The notes beneath the pieces were generated by a model, which saw only the letters and a program-made list of their open reading frames with translations, had not been told where the DNA came from and ran no database searches. Position numbers and translations under genes: made by a program. Shown here in pieces: positions 26,435 to 35,441 of a DNA stretch of 64,000 nucleotides. The stretch's first letter is position 1, and every line of letters starts with the position of its first letter. The stretch is from an uncultured Neptuniibacter sp. (lineage in GTDB: Bacteria; Pseudomonadota; Gammaproteobacteria; Pseudomonadales; Balneatricaceae), in assembly GCF_947498015.1 (NCBI RefSeq), contig NZ_CANMIR010000001.1:62001-126000 (forward strand), given 5' to 3'.

Positions 26435-27205
26435 ATGTTATCTGAGCTGATCATTCTGTTTGTTGCTGGTTTTTTTGGCGGGATGCTAAATTCGATCGCC
26501 GGGGGCGGAAGCTTCATCACGTTTCCCGCACTGCTTTTTGTGGGTATCCCTCCCATTATCGCCAACGCAACCAACACCTTCTCAGCATGCGCAGGCTACA
26601 TGAGCGGTGCTTACGCCTTCAGAAAAGATATTCTCAAAGATCGGGAAAATCTGACAAAACTCACGTTACTGAGTTTAATCGGTGGAACGATCGGGGCCTG
26701 GCTCCTTCTACAAACCCCAGAAGCACTTTTTATGGAAGCCGTGCCCTGGTTGCTGCTGTTTGCATCGGTTCTGTTTATCTTTGGAAGTCAGCTGAACCAG
26801 CAGCTAAAAGAAATTGCATCCGGTCATAAGCGTGCGGGGCAAGCCGGAGCCATTCTCCTTCTGCTACTACTTCTCTGTGTATGTATCTATGGGGGGTTCT
26901 TTAATGCGGGGCTGGGTATCATTACCCTCAGCTATCTGGCACTGGCAGGCTATAGGGATATCAACACGATGAATGGCATCAAACTGCTGGTCTCATCTTG
27001 CGTGTCGCTGATCGCCATTGCGGTTTTTGTGATGGAGGGAGCTATTGATTGGTACTCCGGTACTATCGTGCTGACCGGCACTCTCGCAGGCGGCTATTTT
27101 GCAGCTCACTATTCTCGCAAGCTGCCACAGCATCTGGTCAAACACTTTGTTAGTGTCGCCAGCTGCTGTATCACCGCCTACTTTTTCTATTCCATTTACG
27201 GCTAG
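26435..27205 (+). CDS. TauE/SafE (DUF81) family sulfite/organosulfonate exporter-like protein
   Basis: This 256-aa inner-membrane protein has eight or so helices. The family hallmark AGFFGGMLNSIAGGGSFITFPALL occupies about residues 11-34, and the matching second repeat CIYGGFFNAGLGIITLSYLALAG lies near 149-171. TauE/SafE members move sulfite, sulfoacetate or related anions, but the substrate cannot be read here. It lies 64 nt after the EamA transporter on the same strand, so cotranscription is possible. Confidence 0.88.
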   Translation: MLSELIILFVAGFFGGMLNSIAGGGSFITFPALLFVGIPPIIANATNTFSACAGYMSGAYAFRKDILKDRENLTKLTLLSLIGGTIGAWLLLQTPEALFMEAVPWLLLFASVLFIFGSQLNQQLKEIASGHKRAGQAGAILLLLLLLCVCIYGGFFNAGLGIITLSYLALAGYRDINTMNGIKLLVSSCVSLIAIAVFVMEGAIDWYSGTIVLTGTLAGGYFAAHYSRKLPQHLVKHFVSVASCCITAYFFYSIYG

Positions 27206-27226
27206 CTCAGTATCAGCCGCTGGCCT

Positions 27227-27874
27227 TTATTCAAGCAACTCAGCCAACTGCTGTTTCAGCACTGCCACCTCTGCCTCGAGCACAGCCACCCTTGATTCCA
27301 GCTCGCCGCTTGAACTGGTCGCTGGCCGCTGCTCAATAGGTTCCTGAGCGGCAGCGAGATCAATCTCACCGCTAAATTGATGCGCATAACGGGATTCCCG
27401 CTTACCCGGCTCTCGCGGTAAACGAACAACCAGAGGTACACCCTCCCGCTGTGACAGCTTAGTCAGAACCGCTTCAACCTCATGGACATCACTAAAGCTG
27501 CACAACCTGTTAGTTCGACTACGCAGTTCTCCAGGGGTTTGTGGTCCACGGAGGAACAACGTGCAGATAATTCCGAGCTCTTGTTGCGAGAGCTGCAGAT
27601 CACTGAACTCGGTATTACAAAAACGGTGTTTAAACTTCACCACCCGGCTTCCAAAACCCGACTCTTCACGGATCAACCTTTTATCGCGTAACTCATCTAA
27701 CACCGATTGAACATCGATATCACTCAGTGCCATAACTGGCTCACGATTACTTTTTTGATTACAGGCAAGTGTCAGGGCATTCAGGGAGAGAGGGTACTGA
27801 TCAGGCGTGGTGATCTCTTTTTCGATCAAACAGCCTATCACGCGGGTTTGGTGCAAACTCAGATCCATATCCAC
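27227..27874 (-). CDS. YceH family protein (DUF480)
   Basis: This 215-aa protein of the UPF0502/YceH family begins VDMDLSLHQTRVIGCLIEKEI from a GTG with AAGGA 7 nt upstream (an ATG two codons on is the alternative). The conserved TPDQYPLSLNALTLACNQKSNREPV segment and two winged-helix domains cover about residues 1-165. A C-terminal coiled coil (SGELESRVAVLEAEVAVLKQQLAELL) finishes the protein. The molecular function is not established. Confidence 0.92.
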   Translation of the reverse strand: MDMDLSLHQTRVIGCLIEKEITTPDQYPLSLNALTLACNQKSNREPVMALSDIDVQSVLDELRDKRLIREESGFGSRVVKFKHRFCNTEFSDLQLSQQELGIICTLFLRGPQTPGELRSRTNRLCSFSDVHEVEAVLTKLSQREGVPLVVRLPREPGKRESRYAHQFSGEIDLAAAQEPIEQRPATSSSGELESRVAVLEAEVAVLKQQLAELLE

Positions 27875-28039
27875 GGTATTTTCCTTATAGACAACAGACT
27901 ATGCATCAAACATATCATAGCTCGATAAAAGCGAAAGAGGTTTCCGCAGATCTGACTGGGTCAGGCTCAAAAATGACATCAGATCACCAGAAAGATCTGC
28001 GAGGCACATCAAATGATCTATAGCACAGGTCAATTAGAG

Positions 28040-28432
28040 TCAGCGGGATTCTGAATTGTGTTGATACTCCTCCAGCACCTCTTTAGCCGCACGAAATGCT
28101 TCCTGAGCTGCTGGCGCACCGCAATAAACGATCGAATGCAACAATACCTCTTTGATCTCATCGGGTGTACAACCGTTATTCAGTGCACCACGGATATGCC
28201 CCTTTAACTCGGTTGGCGCTTTCAGAGCAGCCAGCATCGCGATAGTGACCAGAGAGCGTGTACTGCGAGGCAATCCCTGACGCTGCCAGGTACTCCCCCA
28301 TGCATGTTCATTGATCCAGTCCTGCAGTTCCTGAGTAGTTTCAGTGGTGTTATCGATAGCCGCCTGAACAAACTTATCCCCCATAACCTCGGTACGTACT
28401 CTCAAACCATTTTCATAATCATCTCGTGACAT
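28040..28432 (-). CDS. Carboxymuconolactone decarboxylase family protein (PcaC-like)
   Basis: This 130-aa all-helical protein is of the CMD/AhpD superfamily. It has GLRVRTEVMGDKFVQ at the start and HIRGALNNGCTPDEIKEVLLHSIVYCGAPAAQEAFRAA in the second half, the usual PcaC pattern. No other protocatechuate genes are nearby, so 4-carboxymuconolactone decarboxylase activity is only a family-level guess. There is no CxxC redox motif, which argues against AhpD-like peroxidase activity. Confidence 0.88.
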   Translation of the reverse strand: MSRDDYENGLRVRTEVMGDKFVQAAIDNTTETTQELQDWINEHAWGSTWQRQGLPRSTRSLVTIAMLAALKAPTELKGHIRGALNNGCTPDEIKEVLLHSIVYCGAPAAQEAFRAAKEVLEEYQHNSESR

Positions 28433-28534
28433 CTACAGACCCTTATCCAAATTATCTGACTCATACAATAAGGCCAGAGCGGTAAAAATACTCAGGATGT
28501 TAGCTGATAAGCAGAACTCTCAGCTGGTGCATGG

Positions 28535-29398
28535 TTAGTATGGATTATAAGCAGTGATAAACCATGCACTCGAAGGTGCCCAGAAAGAGCCATCCTCTTT
28601 TTCAAATTGACCGATCACAGCTTCCAGTGCAACCTGAACCTCACCCTTCAACCGCTCTCCCTCCTCGCCCGCCAGACGAATAATCTCACCTGCTGGACCT
28701 ATCTCAAGGGCAAACTGTACCGCCTCTTCCATGTTTCGGCCAATACATATGTCTGTATCAAAGCGTTCAAATTGGACTTTCTCAAACCCCGTGGCCTGCA
28801 GCATATCGCTTACCATATCAGGCCCCGCCATCGAAAAGGGACCGGGACCACAGTGCACCGCGTCTGTATCATCATGTGAGATAACAGGGACAATCTCTTT
28901 CACACAACACTCAGCATCATGTAACCATGGATTGGCTTCACGTTTACGCCAAACCACCTGCGTAAATTTCCCACCGGGCTTCAGAGCTGAGCGAATATTT
29001 TTCATCGCTAAACCAGGCATATTGAAAAACATTGTCCCAAAACGAGCAAAAGCCTCATCATAAGGCCCCCTGAGATCATCCACTTCAACGTCGGCGACGA
29101 AAAAATGCGCGTTGCCTATGCCTTTATCTTTGGCACTGCACTCACATTCATCGATAAAGTTGCTGGCACAATCCACGCCGGTTGCTACACCCTGCTCCCC
29201 AAGAAAGCGAGCGAGTTCTAAAGTACAATCACCAAAACCACATCCCACATCAAGTACCTTCGAACCTTCCGGAGGGCGATGCCGTTTTAATGCCTCTTCA
29301 CTGATTGATGCATAACCTTCGATAAAAAGGTATTTGAAGCGTGAGAATTTCTCAAAAAGTACGGTATTCCACGCTTCAATCACAATATCATTACTCAT
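28535..29398 (-). CDS. Class I SAM-dependent methyltransferase
   Basis: This 287-aa methyltransferase has motif I VLDVGCGFGDCTLELARFLG (about 48-67) and the expected acidic strand-2 end ATGVDCASNFIDEC. FFVADVEVDDLRG and LKPGGKFTQVVWRKREANPW follow as later motifs. The substrate is unknown. A short reading frame (29391-29519) ends over its start codon and could be coupled to it. The gene is separated from the flavoprotein upstream by about 310 nt. Confidence 0.88.
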   Translation of the reverse strand: MSNDIVIEAWNTVLFEKFSRFKYLFIEGYASISEEALKRHRPPEGSKVLDVGCGFGDCTLELARFLGEQGVATGVDCASNFIDECECSAKDKGIGNAHFFVADVEVDDLRGPYDEAFARFGTMFFNMPGLAMKNIRSALKPGGKFTQVVWRKREANPWLHDAECCVKEIVPVISHDDTDAVHCGPGPFSMAGPDMVSDMLQATGFEKVQFERFDTDICIGRNMEEAVQFALEIGPAGEIIRLAGEEGERLKGEVQVALEAVIGQFEKEDGSFWAPSSAWFITAYNPY

Positions 29399-29519
29399 GC
29401 TTCACCTCCTGGAGAAGTTCCACAAGCAGGCCATTCAGCCCTTCATCAGATTTCGATATATCACTAAGTCTAGTCAAACTGGCAGCAACAAGATCCTCAC
29501 CCACGAAAGCCGTCATCAT
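29391..29519 (-). CDS. Possible small coupled ORF upstream of the methyltransferase
   Basis: A 42-codon frame starting MMTAFVGEDLVAASLTRLSD ends with its TAA overlapping the methyltransferase start (ATGAGTAA). It contains GGAG inside its last codons, which would serve as the methyltransferase ribosome-binding site. The frame is open further upstream with leucine-rich sequence. No ribosome-binding site of its own is visible and no family is recognised. Confidence 0.28.
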   Translation of the reverse strand: MMTAFVGEDLVAASLTRLSDISKSDEGLNGLLVELLQEVKHE

Positions 29520-29710
29520 CGTTAGAAGAAGTAGATGAGACAGATCGGACAATCTGCGAAGAACACCATAGATATCAACATGCTAACAGCAGGGAAAATT
29601 GGAGTGTTCCGGTAGGAGTAATACCACGGGCAGATCGTGTGAGAAGCGTAACGCCACATATTCTATGTGGCTCACGTGTGATGCTGTACTGAGTAGGCAG
29701 ATAATCAGGG
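29399..29710. other. Intergenic region with a hairpin after the YhiN-like gene
   Basis: About 310 nt between two minus-strand genes. GCCACATA-TTC-TATGTGGC at 29653-29671 is a perfect 8-bp stem with a 3-nt loop, flanked by GTGAG/CTCAC. No T-run follows on either strand, so it is not a standard terminator. The only possible coding sequence is the small frame at 29391-29519. Confidence 0.5.
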
Positions 29711-30889
29711 TTAAACAGCTTTGCCCGCCGCAAAACCTGATGCCCAGGCCCATTGGAAGTTATGCCCACCCAGGTGGCCGGTAACATCCAGGCATTCACC
29801 GATAAAGTACAAACCCGGTGCTTTTTTGGCTTCCATAGTTTTCTGATTGATCTCGTTGGTATCAATTCCACCGATGGTGACTTCCGCCGTTCGATAACCT
29901 TCAGTACCTGAGGGTTTAACCCTCCACTCACGGAAGGCTTTATTAATCGCTTCCAGATCTTTGTTGGACTGGTTGCCCATAATGCCGCTAAAGCCAAACA
30001 TCTGGCAGAGGATCTGCGCCATACGTTTACTCATCTGCTGCGCCATGATAGTGGTGATCTCGGCTTTAGGACGTGCTTCACGTTGCTCTTTCAACCAGCT
30101 CAGCAGAGCAAATTCTGGGAACAGGTCTATCTCAACCTCGCCGCCCGGCTGCCAGTAGGAGGAGATCTGTAGAATCGCAGGGCCGCTCAGTCCACGATGG
30201 GTAAAGAGCATGCTTTCAACGAAGTTGTGCATACCAATAGTCGCTTTAACTCGATGTGAAACACCCGATAGCTCTTTTAAAAGCTCTTTATCTTTTGGCT
30301 GCAGGGTAAAAGGCACCAACGCAGCTGAACGAGGTAACACCTGCAAACCATATTGCGCTGCTACATCATAGGCAAAGCTGGTCGCACCACCATTAGGAAT
30401 GGAAAGACCGCCCGTAGCAATGACAACAGATTCCGCCTGAATATCACCGCTACTGGTTTTTAATAGATAACCAGATGCTTGTGGCTCGACCTTCTCCAGG
30501 GATGTTTCAGTACGGATCTCGTTTCCTGCCCATTCTGATTCGGTTAACAGGACACGCAGAATCTCTTTACTGCTTTCATTACAAAACAGCTGACCTAAGG
30601 TTTTTTCGTGATACTCAACACCATGGCGGTCAACCAGATCGATAAAATCCTGAACCCGGTAACTGCTCAGTGCGGATTTACAGAAATGGGGGTTTTCAGA
30701 TAGAAAATTGGCTGGGGAGTTATGCAGATTGGTGAAGTTACAGCGCCCTCCACCCGACATCAGGATCTTTCGCCCAATTTTGGCGGTATGCTCTATTACC
30801 AGAACTGAACGGCCGCGGTAGCCAGCCGTTGCAGCACACATCAGACCGGAAGCACCCGCTCCGACAATTACGACGTCAAACTGTTCCAC
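29711..30889 (-). CDS. FAD-dependent oxidoreductase of the YhiN/HI0933 family
   Basis: This 392-aa flavoprotein starts at GTG with GGAG 8 nt upstream. The FAD-binding motif FDVVIVGAGASGLMCAATAG (about 4-23) and KILMSGGGRCNFTN are diagnostic of the HI0933-like family. The C-terminal block FIGECLDVTGHLGGHNFQWAWASGFAAG is also conserved. The reaction catalysed by these proteins is not established. It is divergent in spacing from the CDGSH gene, which lies on the same strand about 50 nt upstream. Confidence 0.93.
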   Translation of the reverse strand: MEQFDVVIVGAGASGLMCAATAGYRGRSVLVIEHTAKIGRKILMSGGGRCNFTNLHNSPANFLSENPHFCKSALSSYRVQDFIDLVDRHGVEYHEKTLGQLFCNESSKEILRVLLTESEWAGNEIRTETSLEKVEPQASGYLLKTSSGDIQAESVVIATGGLSIPNGGATSFAYDVAAQYGLQVLPRSAALVPFTLQPKDKELLKELSGVSHRVKATIGMHNFVESMLFTHRGLSGPAILQISSYWQPGGEVEIDLFPEFALLSWLKEQREARPKAEITTIMAQQMSKRMAQILCQMFGFSGIMGNQSNKDLEAINKAFREWRVKPSGTEGYRTAEVTIGGIDTNEINQKTMEAKKAPGLYFIGECLDVTGHLGGHNFQWAWASGFAAGKAV

Positions 30890-30935
30890 TTAATGCGCTC
30901 CAGCCATTTGGAAAGCGCGCTATCTTACCACATGC

Positions 30936-31193
30936 CTATTTGGATTCAGCGCAGTTTTTATGGCTGCCATCGCATAAGGGGGGATTACCTGTTTGCTTAC
31001 ACATGCAGAGCCAGACTTCGCTGTTTTCCTCGGCTTCAAAAACAATAGGATCTAGTCCAGTTCCCTGATGAGACCCATCGCAAAATGGCTGGCTGGCGGA
31101 GCGCCCACATGCACACCATGCGTAGGTTTGCCCTGCTTTCAACTCAACTTTAACCGGCGCATCACCAGCCCGGTGAACGGGTGAATGAGACAT
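30936..31193 (-). CDS. CDGSH iron-sulfur protein with two motifs
   Basis: This 85-aa protein (start at the ATG giving MSHSPVHRAGDAPV) has two CDGSH iron-sulfur motifs. They read CACGRSASQPFCDGSH and CMCKQTGNPPLCDGSH, each with three cysteines and one histidine to hold a 2Fe-2S cluster. Two-motif members form monomeric mitoNEET-like folds with roles in electron or cluster transfer. It is on the same strand as the flavoprotein, with 46 nt between them, so a redox partnership is possible but not shown. Confidence 0.93.
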   Translation of the reverse strand: MSHSPVHRAGDAPVKVELKAGQTYAWCACGRSASQPFCDGSHQGTGLDPIVFEAEENSEVWLCMCKQTGNPPLCDGSHKNCAESK

Positions 31194-31395
31194 GGAATAC
31201 ACTCCTCTGCTGAAGGTTCCACTTTTCACTAACCGTAGAAGAGCTTTTGCGATAGTACAAATTTCGGGATAGATCTTATCTAAGTCAGCCCCCCCCCTAC
31301 GAGGAGATCAATCCCAGATAGGGTCATCGATTACAGAGAATATGGGGGCGATATGAATTTTAGTCATGCCGAGTGTCAGGGGTTTCAACCGATGA

Positions 31396-31427
31396 CAAAA
31401 AAGCCGAACCCCGTTAAGGGCTCGGCT
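31396..31427 (-). terminator. Intrinsic terminator after the YlqF operon
   Basis: On the minus strand AAGCCGAGCCC pairs with GGGTTCGGCTT (one wobble) around the loop TTAACG, and is followed by TTTTTTGTC. It lies 20 nt downstream of the small lysine-rich gene. Confidence 0.75.
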
Positions 31428-31446
31428 TATCAGATATACCTTTCGC

Positions 31447-31710
31447 TTAATCCTGCTCTTTCTTGTCCTGATTAAGCTTTTTTATCTTTTCAGCAAGACG
31501 TGTTTTCCGCTCTGCTGCCGTCTCATTGCCTGATGTGTTTATCTCCTGCTGACGAAGCTTTTCATAAACGGATGGCTTCTTTTTCTTTTTTTCCTGTGAT
31601 TTACGACGACGACTATCGTAGCTTTCAGGATCAGCCAGGCGCTCTTTACGACTTGGACCGCTATCATCAATAAAACCTTTGGCTTTACGACTTTTCTTTA
31701 ATCGTGACAT
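31447..31710 (-). CDS. Small lysine-rich protein, unknown function
   Basis: This 87-aa highly charged protein (MSRLKKSRKAKGFIDDSGPSR...) is very rich in Lys, Arg and Glu, with repeated basic stretches (KSQEKKKKKPS) and no hydrophobic core. It starts immediately after the stop of the YlqF-type GTPase, so the two are probably one transcript. Its basic nature and partner suggest ribosome or RNA association, which is inference only. No family name is certain. Confidence 0.7.
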   Translation of the reverse strand: MSRLKKSRKAKGFIDDSGPSRKERLADPESYDSRRRKSQEKKKKKPSVYEKLRQQEINTSGNETAAERKTRLAEKIKKLNQDKKEQD

Positions 31711-32622
31711 TTACTCTTTACCTTCGCTTTCTTCTGCAGCGGCAGCCTCAGCTGCTAAACGTTCCTGCTCAGCAATGCGGCGTTTTTCATCCCATTCCTC
31801 AACAGTTTCAAAACTTATTTTACCTAATTTTCCGGATCTGATCTCATTTAATAACAGAGTCGATGCTTTATTCCGATCAACAATCCCACCCGGACGTAAG
31901 CATCCCCTCCGACGTCCTATTTCATCTAAAACTGCTTCAGATGTATCGGGCACCTCTTTGATTTTAAAGCGTTCAATTAAACGATCAGGATAATCTGACT
32001 TCATAAATCCAGCGGCAAATATCGCAACATCCTCATGCTCAATCGCGGTATCTTTAATCGCTCCACTGGCGGCAAGACGATAGCCTGAATCGATATCTTC
32101 AATTTTTGGCCATAGGATTCCCGGAGTATCCGACAAGGCCATACCATTTCGGGTGGTAAAACGTTGCTGACTTTTTGTAACGGCTGGCTCATTTCCAACC
32201 TTTGCGATCTTCCGCCCCAACAGCGCATTGATCAATGTTGACTTACCTACATTAGGAATCCCCATGATCATGGCACGTACTGGTCTACCCGCCTCGAAGC
32301 GGGAGGGCATCATCTGTTTACACAGTTCAGCGATACGATTGATCTGCTTTTTCTGAGTATGATCCAGAGCGACAGCACGAGTTTCTGGCAGGCCGTTAAA
32401 ATATTCTAACCATTCAGAGGTACGTTGATCATCTGCCAGATCACTCTTATTCAGTAACTTAAGTGTTGGCTTTCCTTTGCGAAGTGAATCCACCAGCGGA
32501 TTCTCACTGGATTGTGGCAGACGGGCGTCCAGAACCTCGATGATGACATCCACCTCATCCATTACTTTTGCAATCTCTTTCCGCGCTTTGTGCATATGGC
32601 CCGGAAACCAGTTAATACTCAT
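31711..32622 (-). CDS. ylqF: Ribosome biogenesis GTPase YlqF/RbgA family
   Basis: This 303-aa circularly permuted GTPase starts MSINWFPGHMHKARKEI, the normal YlqF beginning; a longer form from 32676 adds non-family sequence. The G motifs come in permuted order: NKSD (G4) near residue 60, GIPNVGKSTLIN (G1) near 120, and DTPGILWP (G3) near 165. In Bacillus the homologue acts in late 50S ribosome assembly. The C-terminus is an acidic, alanine-rich helix. It is followed directly by a lysine-rich small gene. Confidence 0.93.
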   Translation of the reverse strand: MSINWFPGHMHKARKEIAKVMDEVDVIIEVLDARLPQSSENPLVDSLRKGKPTLKLLNKSDLADDQRTSEWLEYFNGLPETRAVALDHTQKKQINRIAELCKQMMPSRFEAGRPVRAMIMGIPNVGKSTLINALLGRKIAKVGNEPAVTKSQQRFTTRNGMALSDTPGILWPKIEDIDSGYRLAASGAIKDTAIEHEDVAIFAAGFMKSDYPDRLIERFKIKEVPDTSEAVLDEIGRRRGCLRPGGIVDRNKASTLLLNEIRSGKLGKISFETVEEWDEKRRIAEQERLAAEAAAAEESEGKE

Positions 32623-32805
32623 TGGTAAGCCCTGAACAGATAAAAGTGCACTATTATACTGCAAGGCAGAAAGCATTGCTGAAGAAGTAAAGCCAAATTA
32701 AATGATCATTAAAAAAATGGACACAGGCCCTTTTTCAATAGCCAGTTGATGGTAGACTTGGCGATGTTCTGCTTCTTCACCTGTACAAGGACACTGTATT
32801 CAATC

Positions 32806-34023
32806 ATGGATCAATCAGATAACTCACAAATTCTGATGGCTCGGCAGCCTATCTTCGACCGTAACCAAAAAGTGGTTGCATATGAGCTGTTATATCGCAC
32901 GGAAGATGCACAGGGGCATGCGCTGTTTTCTAATTCGGAAGCAACCAGTGAAGTATTGCTGAATGCATACACAAGTATCTCCGATGCTGGCCAGTTAAAA
33001 CAGGTCCCGGCATTTATCAATCTGACACGCGATATTCTCGTAGAGCAGAGGCTTCCGGAAGTTCCTAAGAAACATATTGTTCTGGAAATTCTTGAAGATA
33101 TAGAACCGGATGAAGAAGTTGTCAGCGCTGTAGAGAAACTGCATAAGCAGGGTTACCGTATTGCGCTGGATGATTTTGTTTATGACTCTAAGTTCTCGGG
33201 TTTGCTCGATCTCTGTCAGATTGTCAAAGTTGATGTGCTTGAGCACACCTCTGAAGAGCTTAAAGAGCAGGTTGCCGCTCTACGGAAACATAAAGTGACC
33301 CTGCTGGCGGAAAAGATCGAAAACCACCAGAAGCTGGAAGAGTGTGTCGATCTCGGCTTTAAGTTGTTCCAGGGGCACTTCCTGAGTAAGCCTAAAGTCA
33401 TTAAGGGCAAAAAGATTCAGGGCAGCCAGGTTGCACTGATGCAGTTGATTCAAGAGTTACAGAACCCAAAAGCAACCCCTGAAAAACTGGAAGAGATGAT
33501 CATCCGTGATCCTGCTCTGACATACAAACTTCTCCGCATCGTTAACTCTGCGGGTTACAGCCTTGTCCGTCAGGTGGAATCCGTTGCCGAGGCGATTGTT
33601 CTTCTCGGACTTGAGCAGGTTAAGAAGTGGGCCACGCTTATCGCGATGTCCTCCAGCCAGGAAAAACCAGAGGAGCTTTCTCGCAGTTTGCTGATTCGCG
33701 GACGTATGTGCGAACAGATTGCACAGGAGAAGAAACTCAGCAACTACGGCAGCTATTTCATGGCAGGCATGATGTCTGGCCTACATGCTTTGCTGGATAT
33801 CGAACGAGATACAATGCTGGAACAGGTTCCCCTTGGTGATGATATTAAAAATGCAGTAAGCATGGGTCAGGGCCCGATTGGCGAAGTTCTGAGAAATGTT
33901 GTCAATTATGAGAACGGTGACTGGGATTTACTCCCCTCCGATCTCGATGGAAATCTCTATGATTCAGCATATCGCAGCAGCCTGGAGTGGACTCAGGAAT
34001 CGATGCAGGCGATGTACGAGTAG
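32806..34023 (+). CDS. EAL-HDOD signalling protein (YuxH/CdgJ type)
   Basis: This 405-aa protein starts MDQSDNSQILMARQPIFDRN. Residues about 10-200 are a degenerate EAL domain: the motif reads AYELLYR instead of EAL and later catalytic acids are missing, so phosphodiesterase activity is unlikely. Residues about 210-400 are an HDOD domain (LRIVNSAGYSLVRQVESVAEAIVLLGLEQVKKW). Proteins of this kind act as c-di-GMP-linked regulators of motility or other outputs. It is followed by a good terminator. Confidence 0.92.
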   Translation: MDQSDNSQILMARQPIFDRNQKVVAYELLYRTEDAQGHALFSNSEATSEVLLNAYTSISDAGQLKQVPAFINLTRDILVEQRLPEVPKKHIVLEILEDIEPDEEVVSAVEKLHKQGYRIALDDFVYDSKFSGLLDLCQIVKVDVLEHTSEELKEQVAALRKHKVTLLAEKIENHQKLEECVDLGFKLFQGHFLSKPKVIKGKKIQGSQVALMQLIQELQNPKATPEKLEEMIIRDPALTYKLLRIVNSAGYSLVRQVESVAEAIVLLGLEQVKKWATLIAMSSSQEKPEELSRSLLIRGRMCEQIAQEKKLSNYGSYFMAGMMSGLHALLDIERDTMLEQVPLGDDIKNAVSMGQGPIGEVLRNVVNYENGDWDLLPSDLDGNLYDSAYRSSLEWTQESMQAMYE

Positions 34024-34046
34024 GCGTATCAGCAAAGATTGGATAA

Positions 34047-34072
34047 GGGGCGGCTTAGGCTGCCCTTTTTTA
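34047..34072 (+). terminator. Intrinsic terminator after the EAL-HDOD gene
   Basis: GGGCGGCT and AGGCTGCCC form a stem with two wobble pairs around a short loop, followed by TTTTTTATT. It lies about 25 nt after the stop codon. Confidence 0.75.
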
Positions 34073-34184
34073 TTAGATACTGCGCACATATTTTAGACTG
34101 TTTAATATTTGGGAATATCTTTAAAATAGCGCTTTCCTATTTTCAAGGCAGGCATAAGACCTGCCCAGACAATGAATAGATTCT

Positions 34185-34814
34185 ATGCCACTACCTACAC
34201 CAACCAGCAGAACGTTAAAGCATACCCGCCGTGTTATATGCGAAGGGTTTAAACGCGATGATGGATTATGGGATATCGAAGCCTATCTGATCGATACCAA
34301 GACCTTCAACATGAAAAACCATGACCGGGATAGCGGACAGATTACTGCCGGTGAACCTCTTCATGGCATGTCGATCCGTATCACCGTGGATCTCTCATTG
34401 AATATTCTTGATGCTGTAACTTCCATGGATTACACACCTTTTACGGCATGTAAATCGATCACTGAAGCCTACAAGCAGCTGATTGGACTACAGATCAAAC
34501 CGGGATTCACAAAACAGACTAAAGAGCTGTTTTCTGGTCGACTGGGCTGCACTCACCTGCTTGAACTACTGGGGCCACTGGCAACGGCAGCATTCCAATC
34601 AACACATCAGGAACGTGAGGAGCAGGCAAATTACTGGCAGGATGGTGATGTGAAACCTCCAATGCTGGACACCTGCCACTCTCTTGCTTCTAATGGACCT
34701 ATAGTGAAAACGCTCTGGCCTTTACACTATGAAGAGGATGAGAGCTTAGATACTCATCTCTCAGCACAAGCTCTGGAACATACGAAGTGTTGCAATGAGC
34801 ATGAACCCGCATAG
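34185..34814 (+). CDS. DUF2889 family protein
   Basis: This 209-aa protein is of the DUF2889 family. It shows the typical opening RRVICEGFKRDDGLWDIEAYLIDTKTF and the segment CKSITEAYKQLIGLQIKPGFTKQTKELFSGRLGCTHLLELLGPLATAAFQ. The function of the family is unknown. The gene is followed at 15 nt by an isochorismatase-like hydrolase and then by acetoacetyl-CoA synthetase on the same strand. Confidence 0.85.
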   Translation: MPLPTPTSRTLKHTRRVICEGFKRDDGLWDIEAYLIDTKTFNMKNHDRDSGQITAGEPLHGMSIRITVDLSLNILDAVTSMDYTPFTACKSITEAYKQLIGLQIKPGFTKQTKELFSGRLGCTHLLELLGPLATAAFQSTHQEREEQANYWQDGDVKPPMLDTCHSLASNGPIVKTLWPLHYEEDESLDTHLSAQALEHTKCCNEHEPA

Positions 34815-34829
34815 AGAAGGATTATTGTT

Positions 34830-35375
34830 ATGCTACTCCATCCAAATAAATCATGCCTGTTGGTGGTAGATATTCAGGGCAATCTTGTACCTGCTATTCA
34901 TGAACATGAAGCCCTGGTCAGCAACTCTCGCTGGTTGATTGAGATTGCAAATAAACTCAATGTTCCCGTCCTTACCAGTGAGCAATATCCTAAAGGGCTG
35001 GGTCATACCATCCCCACAATTGCGGAAGTTGTACCTACTGAAGGTGTGATGGAAAAGGTTCACTTTTCCTGTATGTCCGAACCGGCATGTAATGAAAAAA
35101 TCAACGCCCTTCGGCCCAATCAGGTCGTCGTTATCGGAATGGAAGCACATGTCTGTGTCCTCCAGACAGTGATTCAGCTTAAACAGCAAGCACGTGAAGT
35201 ATATGTGGTCGAAGATTGCGTCTCATCACGCAATCCTAAAGACAAAGAACTGGCGCTTGAACGTATGCGTCAGTGCGGTATCTACATTGTCAGTCGTGAA
35301 ATGGTTGCCTTTGAATGGCTGCAAAAAGCCGGTACTGATACATTCCGCGACATCAGCCAGAACTATATCCGTTAA
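34830..35375 (+). CDS. Isochorismatase-family cysteine hydrolase
   Basis: This 181-aa hydrolase shows the Asp-Lys-Cys catalytic set of the family: Asp in LLVVDIQGNLV (about 11-21), Lys in SEQYPKGLGHT, and Cys in GMEAHVCVLQTVIQL (about 106-120). AAGGATTATTGTT precedes the ATG. It resembles YcaC-type hydrolases of unknown substrate. Its location 15 nt after the DUF2889 gene suggests cotranscription. Confidence 0.9.
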   Translation: MLLHPNKSCLLVVDIQGNLVPAIHEHEALVSNSRWLIEIANKLNVPVLTSEQYPKGLGHTIPTIAEVVPTEGVMEKVHFSCMSEPACNEKINALRPNQVVVIGMEAHVCVLQTVIQLKQQAREVYVVEDCVSSRNPKDKELALERMRQCGIYIVSREMVAFEWLQKAGTDTFRDISQNYIR

Positions 35376-35386
35376 TTTCCCTTCGA

Positions 35387-35410
35387 GATCCACCGCAAAG
35401 CCGGTGGATC
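35387..35410 (+). terminator. Hairpin after the hydrolase gene
   Basis: GATCCACCG-CAAAGC-CGGTGGATC is a perfect 9-bp stem 11 nt after the stop codon. Only TT follows, so termination strength is uncertain. Confidence 0.5.
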
Positions 35411-35441
35411 TTCCGCTCAATGAGCTTGCCCTAAAGTTTCC

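Noticed and set aside
29575-29997. A 140-codon minus-strand frame overlapping the flavoprotein 3' end
   Set aside because: It lies in another frame of the well-supported YhiN-like gene, and its amino acid composition (many Ser, Arg, Trp) is that of a shadow frame.
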